Below, one piece after another: positions 1 through 7,343 of a DNA stretch of 14,388 nt; the first letter of the stretch is position 1, and every line of letters starts with the position of its first letter. The stretch spans positions 824 to 15,211 of the forward strand of contig DHWS01000163.1 of NCBI GenBank assembly GCA_002413305.1, written 5' to 3'. The position numbers were made by a program, and so were the translations under genes. The notes under the pieces were generated by a model. That model saw only the letters and a list, made by a program, of their open reading frames with translations, ran no database searches and had not been told where the DNA came from. Source of the stretch: Actinobacteria bacterium UBA5176 (lineage in GTDB: Bacteria; Actinomycetota; UBA4738).

Positions 1-1
1 C

Positions 2-409
2 GCCGAACTGCTCATCCATCCGGAGTGCGGCTGTTCGACGCAGGCCCTGTATCTGCTCAGCGAGGGCGTGCTGCCGGCGGACCGAACCAAGATCCTCTCC
101 ACCGGCGGGATGGTCGCCGAGTCGCACCGCTCCGACGCCACGAAGTTCCTGGTCGCCACCGAGACCGGCATCCTGCACCAGCTCCGCAAAGCCAACCCTG
201 GGAAGGTGTTCGAACCGGTCAACGAGTTCGCGGTATGCCGGTACATGAAGACGATCACCCCCGAGAAGCTGCTTCGGTCGCTCCGGGAGATGGTCTTCGA
301 GATCACGGTGCCGGAGGACGTGCGCAAGCGCGCCGCGCTCGCCGTGGAGCGGATGATCGCCGTGAGGCCCATCGCTGGTGTGTCGGTCCCGGCCGCGGCG
401 GCAGTGTGA
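2..409 (+). CDS. nadA: Quinolinate synthase NadA, C-terminal part (5' end outside window)
   Basis: NadA condenses iminoaspartate with dihydroxyacetone phosphate to give quinolinate, using a [4Fe-4S] cluster, in de novo NAD synthesis in the cytoplasm. The open frame enters from the left edge and gives the last 135 residues. Visible family marks are HPECGC near the window start (second cluster cysteine region), STGGM followed by the VATETGIL segment, and CRYMK followed by ITPEKLLRSL, which carries the third cluster cysteine. The protein ends soon after that cysteine, as expected for NadA, so the 3' end is intact. GTG at 68 is an internal codon, not the start. nadB begins 16 nt downstream on the same strand, so the two are very probably one transcript and supply consecutive enzymes. 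The assignment is firm; only the N-terminal half is unseen. Confidence 0.95.
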   Translation, partial: AELLIHPECGCSTQALYLLSEGVLPADRTKILSTGGMVAESHRSDATKFLVATETGILHQLRKANPGKVFEPVNEFAVCRYMKTITPEKLLRSLREMVFEITVPEDVRKRAALAVERMIAVRPIAGVSVPAAAAV

Positions 410-425
410 GACGACCGCGTCTCGG

Positions 426-1889
426 GTGAGAACCGTCGTCGTCGGGGCCGGCGCGGCCGGCCTCTGGGCAGCACTGCACGCTGCCGGCCGGGGGCCGGTG
501 ACGATCGTGGCCCCTGACCCTTCCGCGGGTAGCTCGACGGCCCTGGCCCAGGGCGGGATCGCCGCAGCTGTGGCCGAAGGGGATCGCCCCGAGTCCCACG
601 CGGCCGACACCATCGCCGCCGGCGCGGGACTGTGCGATCCCGAAGCGGTCAGGATCCTCACCACCGAAGCCCCGGCCGCGATCGCCGAGCTGCAGGCCTT
701 CGGGATGACCTTCGACGCGGGCGGTGCGCCGACGCTCGAAGGCGGCCACACGGCACGAAGGGTCCTGCACGCAGGAGGGGACGCCACCGGCTGGTACCTC
801 CTGCGGACGCTGCTCGGCGCGGTTCGAACAGATGACCGGATCGAGTGGACGCCGGTCCGGGTCGCCGCTCTGGTCTCAAGCGGTGGGCGGGCGACCGGCG
901 TTCGGACGGCGGGCGGCGAGGAGCTTGAGGCCGACCGGGTCATCCTGGCAACGGGTGGGGCGACCGGCATCTTCGGACGGCGCACCGGCCCCGACCGGGC
1001 GACGGGCCAGGGCATGGCGCTGGCCTGGGACTCGGGGGCCGCGCTGGCGGACCTGGAGTTCGTTCAGTTCCACCCGACAGCGCTGGACGTCCCGGGGCAT
1101 CCCGCGCGCCTGCTGACCGAAGCCCTCCGCGGCGAGGGGGCCGTCCTGCTGGACGCGGACGGCGAACGGTTCATGCCCAACGTCGACCCGCACGCCGAGT
1201 TGGCGCCGCGCGACGTAGTGGCTCGGGCCATCGCGTCAGTCCGAGAAGCCACCGGACGGCCCGTCTTCCTCGATGCCCGCGGGATCCCCGATGTCCGGGG
1301 CCGGTTCCCCACGGTCGCCGCCTCCTGCCGGGAGGCCGGGCTCGACCTCGCCCGCGACCTCATCCCCGTCGCCCCGGCCGCGCACTACTTCACCGGCGGA
1401 GTGCTGACCGACACATGGGCACGAACGACGGTTCCCGGTCTCGTCGCGTGCGGCGAGGTGGCCTGCACCGGCGTTCACGGGGCGAATCGCCTGGCCTCGA
1501 ACTCCCTGCTTGAGGCACTGGTGTTCGGGCGCCGGGCAGCCCTGGCCGAAGAGGGCCCGGGCCCCGCACCGATGCCCCTGGCCCCACTCGATCCGATCCC
1601 GGAGGGTTCGCTCCCGCTGGAGGAGATCCGCACGCTTACCGACCAGTCGCTCGGTGTCTCGAGGAACGGCCCGGAGCTCGAAGCCGTCTGCGGCAAGCTC
1701 GGCACGGCCTCCGGGCCCGATCGGGACCGGCCCGCCTCGCTGGTGGCGACACTGCTGGCCAGGTCGGCCCTTCGCCGCGAAGAGAGCCGCGGCGGCCACT
1801 TCCGTACGGACTTCCCCGAGACCCGGCCGGAATGGCGTCTCCGACAGGTCGTGAGCCCGGAGGGCTGGTCGACGCTCCCCGTCGCGTAG
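426..1889 (+). CDS. nadB: L-aspartate oxidase NadB
   Basis: FAD enzyme that oxidises L-aspartate to iminoaspartate, the substrate passed to NadA. With the GTG start at 426 the product is 487 residues. It begins directly with the FAD-binding strand and glycine motif VVVGAGAAGL, then STALAQGGIAAA (flavin and substrate loop), HPTAL, EALRGEG and LAPRDVV (active-site arginine regions), PAAHYFTGGV (active-site histidine) and GANRLASNSLLEALVFGRRAA near the end of the flavin domain. The C-terminal helical domain carries RREESRGGHFRTDFPE, typical of NadB rather than of succinate dehydrogenase SdhA. It is somewhat shorter than the roughly 540-residue E. coli enzyme. An earlier in-frame GTG at 378 would overlap nadA by 32 nt and add an Arg-rich, non-family N-terminus, so 426 is preferred, although no strong ribosome binding site precedes it. 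No nadC follows. Confidence 0.95.
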   Translation: MRTVVVGAGAAGLWAALHAAGRGPVTIVAPDPSAGSSTALAQGGIAAAVAEGDRPESHAADTIAAGAGLCDPEAVRILTTEAPAAIAELQAFGMTFDAGGAPTLEGGHTARRVLHAGGDATGWYLLRTLLGAVRTDDRIEWTPVRVAALVSSGGRATGVRTAGGEELEADRVILATGGATGIFGRRTGPDRATGQGMALAWDSGAALADLEFVQFHPTALDVPGHPARLLTEALRGEGAVLLDADGERFMPNVDPHAELAPRDVVARAIASVREATGRPVFLDARGIPDVRGRFPTVAASCREAGLDLARDLIPVAPAAHYFTGGVLTDTWARTTVPGLVACGEVACTGVHGANRLASNSLLEALVFGRRAALAEEGPGPAPMPLAPLDPIPEGSLPLEEIRTLTDQSLGVSRNGPELEAVCGKLGTASGPDRDRPASLVATLLARSALRREESRGGHFRTDFPETRPEWRLRQVVSPEGWSTLPVA

Positions 1890-1913
1890 CTCGGTCCAAC
1901 GGGCGAAGCTGCC

Positions 1914-1932
1914 TTGACTTCTGGCGTAAGGT
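1914..1932 (+). promoter_or_regulatory. Possible promoter upstream of the solute-binding protein gene
   Basis: The 85-nt gap after nadB holds TTGACT (1914-1919) and TAAGGT (1927-1932). TAAGGT fits an actinobacterial TAnnnT -10 element and would start a transcript near 1939, leaving a leader of about 35 nt that contains the ribosome binding site. TTGACT is only 7 nt from TAAGGT, too close for a normal -35/-10 pair, so it may be chance or a different element. A similar arrangement occurs at 4391-4410. Confidence 0.3.
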
Positions 1933-1952
1933 CTGACTCCTGAAATTGCAGC

Positions 1953-1970
1953 GGAGGGGAAAGGGGGGAG
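1953..1970 (+). promoter_or_regulatory. Strong ribosome binding site of the solute-binding protein gene
   Basis: A purine-rich stretch, with GGAGGGG at 1953-1959 and AGGGGGGAG at 1962-1970, ends 4 nt before ATG 1975. It fixes the start of the lipoprotein gene and is the strongest Shine-Dalgarno region on the + strand of this window. Confidence 0.7.
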
Positions 1971-1974
1971 TCGG

Positions 1975-4359
1975 ATGAACCGACTCCGATGGGCAGTTGC
2001 CCTCTTGGCGCCGGCCATCGTCGCGGAAGCATGCACGAGCTCCCCTCCCAAGCCCGGGCCCGTGCATAAGAACCTGCCGTTCGCGCGTGGCGGCACACTC
2101 CGCTTCACGCTGTTCGGCTGGGACGACCACGCGTCCGGGCTGACCTCGGAAGATGGCAGGGGCTACTACGCGCTTGACCCGCAGACCGACGGCGGCCCGG
2201 CGTGGGAGCTGTTTCGGTGCTGCCTGGTCCGAACCCTCATGTCATACAACGGACGGCCGACCTCCCAGGGTGGAGCCGACCCGAGGCCGGACCTCGCAGC
2301 CGGCCTTCCGACCGTCTCTGCCGACGGTCTCGTCTGGACGTTCAAGCTGAAGCGGGGCATCGACTACGCGCCGCCCTTCCAGCACACGGAGATCACCGCC
2401 CAGGACTTCATCCGGGCCATCCAGCGCGGGCTCTCTCCCAGTCTTCGCCGCAACGACGCCGGGACAGGGTTCCTGCCCATCAACGCCGAAATCGATTATC
2501 TGTACGCCCCGATCCTGGGCGCGAAGGGGTACGAGGAGGGCGCCACCCGGACGATCGCGGGGTTGGAGGCACCGGATCCGCACACACTCGTGATCCACCT
2601 CACGGACCCCACCGGAGACTTGTCCTACCGCTTGGCGATGCCGTTTACCGCTCCGATCCCCCCCAGCCCGACCGACCCGACCGCTCCCTTGGGGGCGGCC
2701 ACCGGGCACAGCGGTGGTGACGGTCCCTTCCTGGTGGCCTCGGGTCCGTACATGATCGAGGGCTCGAACCGCATGGACTTCCGCAAGCCCCCCGAGCAGC
2801 AGGTCGGGGCGAGCGGCTATGTCTACGGGATCTCGCTCACGTTGGTGCGGAACCCCTCCTGGGTCCCGTCGACGGACGCACTACGAGCCGCCTATCCGGA
2901 CCGCATCGAGATGACCCTTGACAACGGAGACGGCACGGTCCACGAGCGCGAGGCGTCGGACCTCGAGGCCGGGCGGGCGGATATCGCCTACTTCGACGAG
3001 GGTGCCAGCCAGGATGATCCTCTCCTGAAGAAGTACTTGGGGGACCCGGCCCTGAGGAAACGGCTGTTCATCTACCCCGCGGACTACCTGAACTGGATGA
3101 CCCTCAATCTGGCGATGCCTCCCTTCGACGACATCCACGTTCGAAAGGCGGTCAACCTCATCCTCGACAAGACTGCGGTCGCCGAGCTCAACGGAGGGCA
3201 TGTCGAGGGGGACCCAGCCGGCCACCTGGCGTTCGATAGCCTAGAGGACGACCTGCTCCTCAACTACGACCCATACCACTCGCCGGCGGCCCGGGGCGAC
3301 CTCGCGGCAGCCGAAGCCGAGATGCGGCGATCCGGATACGATCGAAACGGTGACGGGCGATGCGATGACCCCTCGTGTCGTTCCATCCAGGTCTGGGTGG
3401 GCGACTTCCCGTACGACGCGGACCTCTTTCAGGTCATCCGCTCGGGGTTGGCCCGGATCGGGCTCGTCCTCACGGAGAAGAAGATTCCGGTGGACGAGTA
3501 CTTCACGGCGACCGAGGACCCGCAACGCGAACCGACGCTTCATCTGCCGCTGATCCTGGACGCGAGGGGCTTCAAAGACTTCCCCAGCGGCTCGAACTTC
3601 TTCGGCCGTTCGTTCGGTGAAGGTGCCTTCGACACGTCGCTGATCGGGGCCGCGCCCCAGGACCTCCGCCGGTGGGGGTATCAGATCACGTCGGTGCCGA
3701 GCGTCGCCGCTCGTGTCCGGGCGTGCGAGATCCTCGTTGGAAACGCCCAGCCGAGATGTTGGGCCGAGCTCGATCAGTTCCTAATGGAAGAGGTGGTGCC
3801 CTGGGTGCCTCTGGTGGTGCACAACCGGCAGCGCTTCATCTCGGACCGCGTGTTGAGCTTCGGCTACGACCAGTTCACAACCCTGCCCGCCCTCGACCGG
3901 ATCGCCCTTCGCCCCCGCACCGAACCGGCTCCTCGTCCGACTCCTTCGATCGGCCCGATTCCGCCGATCCCGGATGGCGTGTATCGGTTCACGGTCACCG
4001 CGGCGGACTTCAAGAGGTTCCGGGGGGCGGAGGACCCCGATAGTCTCCGAGAGAACACTGGGACCGTCACGATCACGATGCGTAGCGGCCGATACGAGCA
4101 GGTCATGACCGGCGACCACCCGTTCTTCGCGCCGATCTCGCTCGGGCATTACTCGGGCTCCGGGGACACGGTGCGGTTCACCACCGACCTTCCTTCGTTC
4201 AACGTCCTCACCACGCCGCCCATCCGGTGGACCTTCGACGGCCACCGATTGCACTTCACCTTCTTGAGTTGCGAGGGCCTTCATGACCCCGAAAACCCCA
4301 CATTCTGTCAGGACGTCAAGGTGTTCTACGAGGCGCATCCATGGGAGAAGGTCGGATGA
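1975..4359 (+). CDS. ABC transporter solute-binding lipoprotein, family 5, with extra C-terminal domain
   Basis: Predicted extracellular receptor of an oligopeptide/dipeptide/nickel-type ABC importer, 794 residues against about 500-600 usual. A short signal peptide leads to Cys20 in AEAC, a weak lipobox, so lipid anchoring is likely but not certain. Residues about 40-650 form the family 5 binding domain: the GGTLRFTLFG first strand, the DGLVWTFKLKRGIDY segment, WMTLNLAMPPFDDIHVRKAVNLILDK, and a calcium-loop-like run DRNGDGRCDD at 456-465 with Cys463 and Cys468. After a proline-rich linker (about 650-667), residues 668-794 form a separate domain beginning GVYRFTVTAADF, rich in short beta strands, with Cys766 and Cys778 that could pair, and ending EAHPWEKVG. 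No permease or ATPase gene is adjacent, so its transporter and ligand are unknown. The start is fixed by a strong ribosome binding site. Confidence 0.88.
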   Translation: MNRLRWAVALLAPAIVAEACTSSPPKPGPVHKNLPFARGGTLRFTLFGWDDHASGLTSEDGRGYYALDPQTDGGPAWELFRCCLVRTLMSYNGRPTSQGGADPRPDLAAGLPTVSADGLVWTFKLKRGIDYAPPFQHTEITAQDFIRAIQRGLSPSLRRNDAGTGFLPINAEIDYLYAPILGAKGYEEGATRTIAGLEAPDPHTLVIHLTDPTGDLSYRLAMPFTAPIPPSPTDPTAPLGAATGHSGGDGPFLVASGPYMIEGSNRMDFRKPPEQQVGASGYVYGISLTLVRNPSWVPSTDALRAAYPDRIEMTLDNGDGTVHEREASDLEAGRADIAYFDEGASQDDPLLKKYLGDPALRKRLFIYPADYLNWMTLNLAMPPFDDIHVRKAVNLILDKTAVAELNGGHVEGDPAGHLAFDSLEDDLLLNYDPYHSPAARGDLAAAEAEMRRSGYDRNGDGRCDDPSCRSIQVWVGDFPYDADLFQVIRSGLARIGLVLTEKKIPVDEYFTATEDPQREPTLHLPLILDARGFKDFPSGSNFFGRSFGEGAFDTSLIGAAPQDLRRWGYQITSVPSVAARVRACEILVGNAQPRCWAELDQFLMEEVVPWVPLVVHNRQRFISDRVLSFGYDQFTTLPALDRIALRPRTEPAPRPTPSIGPIPPIPDGVYRFTVTAADFKRFRGAEDPDSLRENTGTVTITMRSGRYEQVMTGDHPFFAPISLGHYSGSGDTVRFTTDLPSFNVLTTPPIRWTFDGHRLHFTFLSCEGLHDPENPTFCQDVKVFYEAHPWEKVG

Positions 4360-4390
4360 GAACGATCCGGTTTGCCGCGGCTGGCCACGC

Positions 4391-4417
4391 TTGACCTGGT
4401 TCGGTACGCTGCCCTGA
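4391..4417 (+). promoter_or_regulatory. Leaderless promoter of the PIG-L deacetylase gene
   Basis: TACGCT at 4405-4410 matches the TAnnnT -10 consensus and lies 6 nt before ATG 4417, so the expected start of transcription falls on or next to the A of the start codon. No purine-rich ribosome binding site exists before this ATG. TTGACC at 4391-4396 lies 8 nt upstream of the -10, which is too near to be a standard -35. The reading as a leaderless mRNA is inferred from spacing alone. Confidence 0.5.
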
Positions 4418-5142
4418 TGCCTTCGAGCCCTCCACCCGGCACGATCCTCGGCGTCTGGGCGCACCCGGACGACGAGACCTACCTGTCGGCCGGGATCATG
4501 GCGGATGCGGTCCGGCGCGGCGAGCGCGTGGTCTGCGTGACCGCCACCCGCGGCGAGGAGGGCTCGTGGGATGAGGAGCGCTGGCCCACGGCGACCATGG
4601 GCGAGGTCCGGGAAGGCGAACTGCTGCGGTCACTGGCGGCCCTCGGGGTGACCGAGCACAACTGGCTCGACTACTACGACGGCACGTGCGCGCAGGTGCC
4701 GAAGGACGAGGGCGTGGCCCGCGTCCGAACGTTCCTGCAGGAGGTTCGGCCCGCGGTCGTCCTGACGTTCGGGCCGGACGGGATGACGGGCCACGACGAT
4801 CACAAGTCGGTCTGCGCGTGGACGACCGAAGCGTTCCAAAGCGCGGCCCCGGAGGGATCCCGCCTCTACTACGCGACCCAGACGCCCGAGTGGGCTGAGG
4901 AGTTCGTCCCGGTCATGAACCGCTTCAACGTGTTCATGGAGGACGGGACGCCACCGGTCACGCCGCGCGACCAGCTCGCCATTGACTTCGAACTCACCCC
5001 CGAGCTGCTGGAACTGAAGCTTGCGGCGATCGAGGCGCACGAGAGCCAGGTCGAAGGCATGCTGAACGCCTTCGGCAAGGACTACTTCCGGCGAGCCATG
5101 AAGGCCGAATTCTTCCGCGGGGCGGAAGGCTCGGGCGGGTAG
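4417..5142 (+). CDS. PIG-L/LmbE family zinc-dependent N-deacetylase
   Basis: Predicted cytoplasmic metal-dependent deacetylase, 241 residues. The family hallmark AHPDDE is at 15-20 (His16 and Asp19 would bind zinc, with Asp18 as general base), TRGEEG is at 44-49, and TGHDDH at 124-129 supplies the third zinc ligand, His129. Members act on N-acetylglucosamine conjugates or related amides, such as MshB and Mca in mycothiol metabolism and BshB in bacillithiol metabolism; the substrate here cannot be read from the sequence. An upstream in-frame start at 4372 would add an unconserved peptide overlying the promoter; ATG 4417, directly after a -10 element, is chosen. The gene ends 7 nt from the convergent stop of the ccm operon. 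It lies 57 nt after the solute-binding protein gene and appears to have its own promoter. Confidence 0.88.
   Translation: MPSSPPPGTILGVWAHPDDETYLSAGIMADAVRRGERVVCVTATRGEEGSWDEERWPTATMGEVREGELLRSLAALGVTEHNWLDYYDGTCAQVPKDEGVARVRTFLQEVRPAVVLTFGPDGMTGHDDHKSVCAWTTEAFQSAAPEGSRLYYATQTPEWAEEFVPVMNRFNVFMEDGTPPVTPRDQLAIDFELTPELLELKLAAIEAHESQVEGMLNAFGKDYFRRAMKAEFFRGAEGSGG
5112..5128 (-). terminator. Hairpin at the convergent gene ends, possible terminator without T-run
   Basis: A perfect 7-bp inverted repeat, CTTCCGC and GCGGAAG around a 3-nt loop, starts 21 nt beyond the ccmI stop on the - strand and lies inside the last codons of the + strand deacetylase gene. With only 7 nt between the two stop codons, this is the only obvious stable structure near both 3' ends. 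There is no T-run on either side, so termination is uncertain. Confidence 0.3.
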
Positions 5143-5149
5143 TCCGCGG

Positions 5150-6124
5150 TCAGGAGCTCGGCGACACCGACGGCGACGGGGTGGCTTCGGCCTGCTGCAG
5201 GAGACGGCGGACCTCGGCGACGTGCGCGCCGTATGGGGCGGCCTGGAGGTACGACCGGAACGCGGCGGCGGCCGGTTCGGGCTGCTTCTTGCCGACCAGG
5301 AGGATGACGCCCTTGAAGTACAGCGCCTCCGGGTACGCGGGATCCACGGCCAGCGCTTGCTCCTCGAACAGCAGCGCGTCGTCCGTCTTCCCGGCCCGGA
5401 AGATCAGGAATCCGAGCTCCGCGTGCGCCTCGACGTTCTTGGGGTCCAGCTTCAGGGCGGCCAGGTACTGCGGGATAGCGCCCTTGGCATCCCCAGCCGC
5501 GAGGTAGCGCTGCGCGAGGTCCAGGCGGGCAGCCAGGTCGTTCGGATGGTCGGCCACGCGCTGCTCGAAGAACGAGAACGGGTCGCCGGCCGAAGGGGTG
5601 GGAATGCTACCGGAGACCGGGGCTCCCGGAGCCCGGTTGCGGACGGCCGTGATCAACAGCGGCACGACCAGCGCCACCGCGACCAGGCCGATCAGTGTGG
5701 GAGCCAGGGCGCGGGGGCGGCGGGGCGTCGGCTCCTGCGGTTCGTGGCCGTTGCGGCCGGAACCCGGAACGGTCTCCGCCCCGGTGGCGGGTCGCGGCGG
5801 GGTTCCCCGCCGGAGCCCACGGACCTCCTTCAGCGCCACGCTCAGCTCGCCGGCACCATCCCGAGCCTCCAATGCCCGCAGCACCGCGACGGCCCGGGTC
5901 TCGGTCTCCGCCCGCAGGGCCAGGTAGGTGCCCTCGGCCAGCTCACCGGTGACGTGCTCCTCCTCCAGATCGCGCAGCGCGCGAAGGAGGCTGAGGCGTT
6001 CGTCCTCCAGCGGGTCGGCCAGGCGCTCCAGCCCGACCTGCCGCGAGGAGCCGAACGGACGAAGCACCCCGGCGGCGGCCACCCCGGCCAGGACCATCGC
6101 GGCGAGGACGACCGCGAACGTCAT
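5150..6124 (-). CDS. ccmI: Cytochrome c biogenesis TPR protein CcmI
   Basis: Last gene of the System I operon, 324 residues. CcmI is thought to hold the apocytochrome and present it to the CcmF/CcmH heme ligation complex. The sequence shows an N-terminal membrane segment (about 3-20), a short cytoplasmic helical stretch with GLERLADPLEDERLSLLRAL and the EEEHVTGEL/AEGTYLALRAE pattern typical of CcmI and CcmI-like proteins, a charged Pro-rich linker, a second membrane segment (about 140-160), and then about three tetratricopeptide repeats outside the membrane, for example AARLDLAQRYLAAGDAKGAI and EAHAELGFLIFRAGKTDDAL. The Ser/Pro tail is low complexity. ATG 6124 overlaps the ccmH stop by 4 nt (ATGA), which indicates translational coupling and settles the start; the frame stays open further upstream but only antisense or out of frame to ccmH. 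Confidence 0.9.
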   Translation of the reverse strand: MTFAVVLAAMVLAGVAAAGVLRPFGSSRQVGLERLADPLEDERLSLLRALRDLEEEHVTGELAEGTYLALRAETETRAVAVLRALEARDGAGELSVALKEVRGLRRGTPPRPATGAETVPGSGRNGHEPQEPTPRRPRALAPTLIGLVAVALVVPLLITAVRNRAPGAPVSGSIPTPSAGDPFSFFEQRVADHPNDLAARLDLAQRYLAAGDAKGAIPQYLAALKLDPKNVEAHAELGFLIFRAGKTDDALLFEEQALAVDPAYPEALYFKGVILLVGKKQPEPAAAAFRSYLQAAPYGAHVAEVRRLLQQAEATPSPSVSPSS

Positions 6125-6663
6125 TCGGGTTCGTCCTCCGCGCTGGCCAGGGCGCGCTCCAGGAGGCGTCGATCCGAAGGTGAGAGGGTCGAACCGCGAC
6201 CCGGGAACCCAATCGAGTCCGCGGCGTCCGCGGCTCGGGATGGGGTTCGGCCCAGCGTCCAGCGCCGGATCGCGATGAGGGCCGCGACCAGGCCGCCCAG
6301 CAGCAGGAGCAGCGGCGCGATCCACGCCACGAGATCGATCCCGCCACGGGGCGGCGACAACAGGATCCACTGCCCGTAGGCCGCGACGAACCGCGCGCGG
6401 ATCTGGTCCGGGGTCCGGCCGGCCCGAAGGTCGCGACCGATGGTGGCTCGCATACTCCCCGCCACCGCGGACGGCGAATCGGCCACCGAGAGGTTCTGGC
6501 ATACGGGACAGCGCAGCCCGGAGGCGACCTGGTGGACGCGGTCCTGGAGCGTCTCCGGCTGCGCGGGCCCGCGGGCCGCCACGAAGGCCAGGGCTCCCGC
6601 GGCCACCAACAGGATGGCGGCCAGGGCGACCGCTCCACCTGTGCGTCGGGAGGCCGTCTTCAC
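6121..6663 (-). CDS. ccmH: Cytochrome c maturation thiol protein CcmH (CycL type)
   Basis: Membrane-anchored thiol oxidoreductase of the heme ligation complex, 180 residues. After an N-terminal membrane segment (about 10-30) comes the hallmark LRCPVCQ (50-56) with redox Cys52 and Cys55, then the helical domain SMRATIGRDLRAGRTPDQIR and FVAAYGQWILLSPP, and a second membrane segment (about 109-132). This is the usual CcmH/CycL plan. The tail after it (about 45 residues, ending in acidic EDEPE) faces the cytoplasm by prediction. GTG 6663 overlaps the ccmG stop by 4 nt (GTGA), and its own stop overlaps the ccmI start in the same way. It is expected to act with CcmG in reducing the apocytochrome CXXCH cysteines or in resolving mixed disulfides. 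Confidence 0.93.
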   Translation of the reverse strand: MKTASRRTGGAVALAAILLVAAGALAFVAARGPAQPETLQDRVHQVASGLRCPVCQNLSVADSPSAVAGSMRATIGRDLRAGRTPDQIRARFVAAYGQWILLSPPRGGIDLVAWIAPLLLLLGGLVAALIAIRRWTLGRTPSRAADAADSIGFPGRGSTLSPSDRRLLERALASAEDEPE

Positions 6664-7343
6664 CTCGCATCCCCCCGCAGCAGGGCGGTGATTCGGTCGG
6701 CGAGCAACCCGTAATCGACCGGACCGACCTGCTTGTACGCCACTCGTCCGCCGGGCGAGATGACGAACGTCTCGGGCACGCCGTACACGCCGTAGGCGAG
6801 GGCGGTGCTCGATCCCGGATCGGCCGCCAGCGGCCAGTCCATGTGCAGCTCGGAGGCGAAAGCACGAGAGTTCGATGTCGGGTCCTCGAACGGGATGCCG
6901 ATCAGCACCACGCCCTGGTCCCGGAACCGCTGCCACGTGGCCACCAGCGCGTTGTGTTCGATCCGGCAGTCGGTGCACCAAGAGGCCCAGAAGTTGATCA
7001 CCACGACCTGTCCTCGGAACCGCCCGAGCCGGATCGGTGGCTGCCCCCCACCGGAGAGCGCGGGCAGGTCGAACCCCGGCGCGGGCTTGCCGGTCAGCGC
7101 CGAGTCGATTCGGTTCGGGTCGTTCCTCAGGCCGAACCCGAACAGCGCCGTGAGCAGGGCCACCGCGCCGACGACCGAGCCGAACAGGATCCACCGGGAA
7201 CGCCGCCGGCGGTGGGGCGGCCCGTCCTGCCCGAGCAAGGAGGGATGCACCGCGGTCTCGGCGCTTTCGGCCGGCTCGGCGCCCCCGGATGACGGAGCGG
7301 TGTCCGGCCCCGTCGGCGTCACCGGTTCGCCTTCATCGGACAC
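6660..7343 (-). CDS. ccmG: Thioredoxin-like protein CcmG/DsbE/ResA
   Basis: Membrane-tethered thioredoxin-fold reductant for cytochrome c assembly, 227 residues. Residues 1-50 form an unusually long, Pro/Ser/Glu-rich cytoplasmic tail ending in a run of arginines, then a membrane segment (about 51-71) and an extracellular thioredoxin domain. The active site is SWCTDC with Cys123 and Cys126, inside VVINFWASWCTDC; the cis-proline loop is GVPETF (Pro190). TD between the cysteines differs from the frequent Pro-containing versions. GTG 7343 is preferred because AAGGAG (7351-7356 on the + strand as CTCCTT) lies 7 nt upstream; it overlaps the ccmF end by 11 nt. A second GTG at 7322 would shorten the tail by 7 residues. 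Position between ccmF and ccmH supports the Ccm role over a general ResA role. Confidence 0.92.
   Translation of the reverse strand: MSDEGEPVTPTGPDTAPSSGGAEPAESAETAVHPSLLGQDGPPHRRRRSRWILFGSVVGAVALLTALFGFGLRNDPNRIDSALTGKPAPGFDLPALSGGGQPPIRLGRFRGQVVVINFWASWCTDCRIEHNALVATWQRFRDQGVVLIGIPFEDPTSNSRAFASELHMDWPLAADPGSSTALAYGVYGVPETFVISPGGRVAYKQVGPVDYGLLADRITALLRGDAR

Noticed and set aside
3340..3369. EF-hand-like calcium loop as a sign of a separate calcium-binding domain
   Set aside because: Asp-x-Asn-x-Asp-Gly loops occur within family 5 binding proteins; it is better read as a local metal loop than as an added domain.
5222..6379. 385-residue open frame on the + strand opposite ccmI and ccmH
   Set aside because: Composition is that of antisense GC-rich sequence (Arg, Gly, Gln), with no recognisable domain.
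6125..6865. N-terminal extension of ccmI over ccmH
   Set aside because: It is a shadow frame of ccmH and ccmG; the ATGA overlap and membrane segment place the start at 6124.
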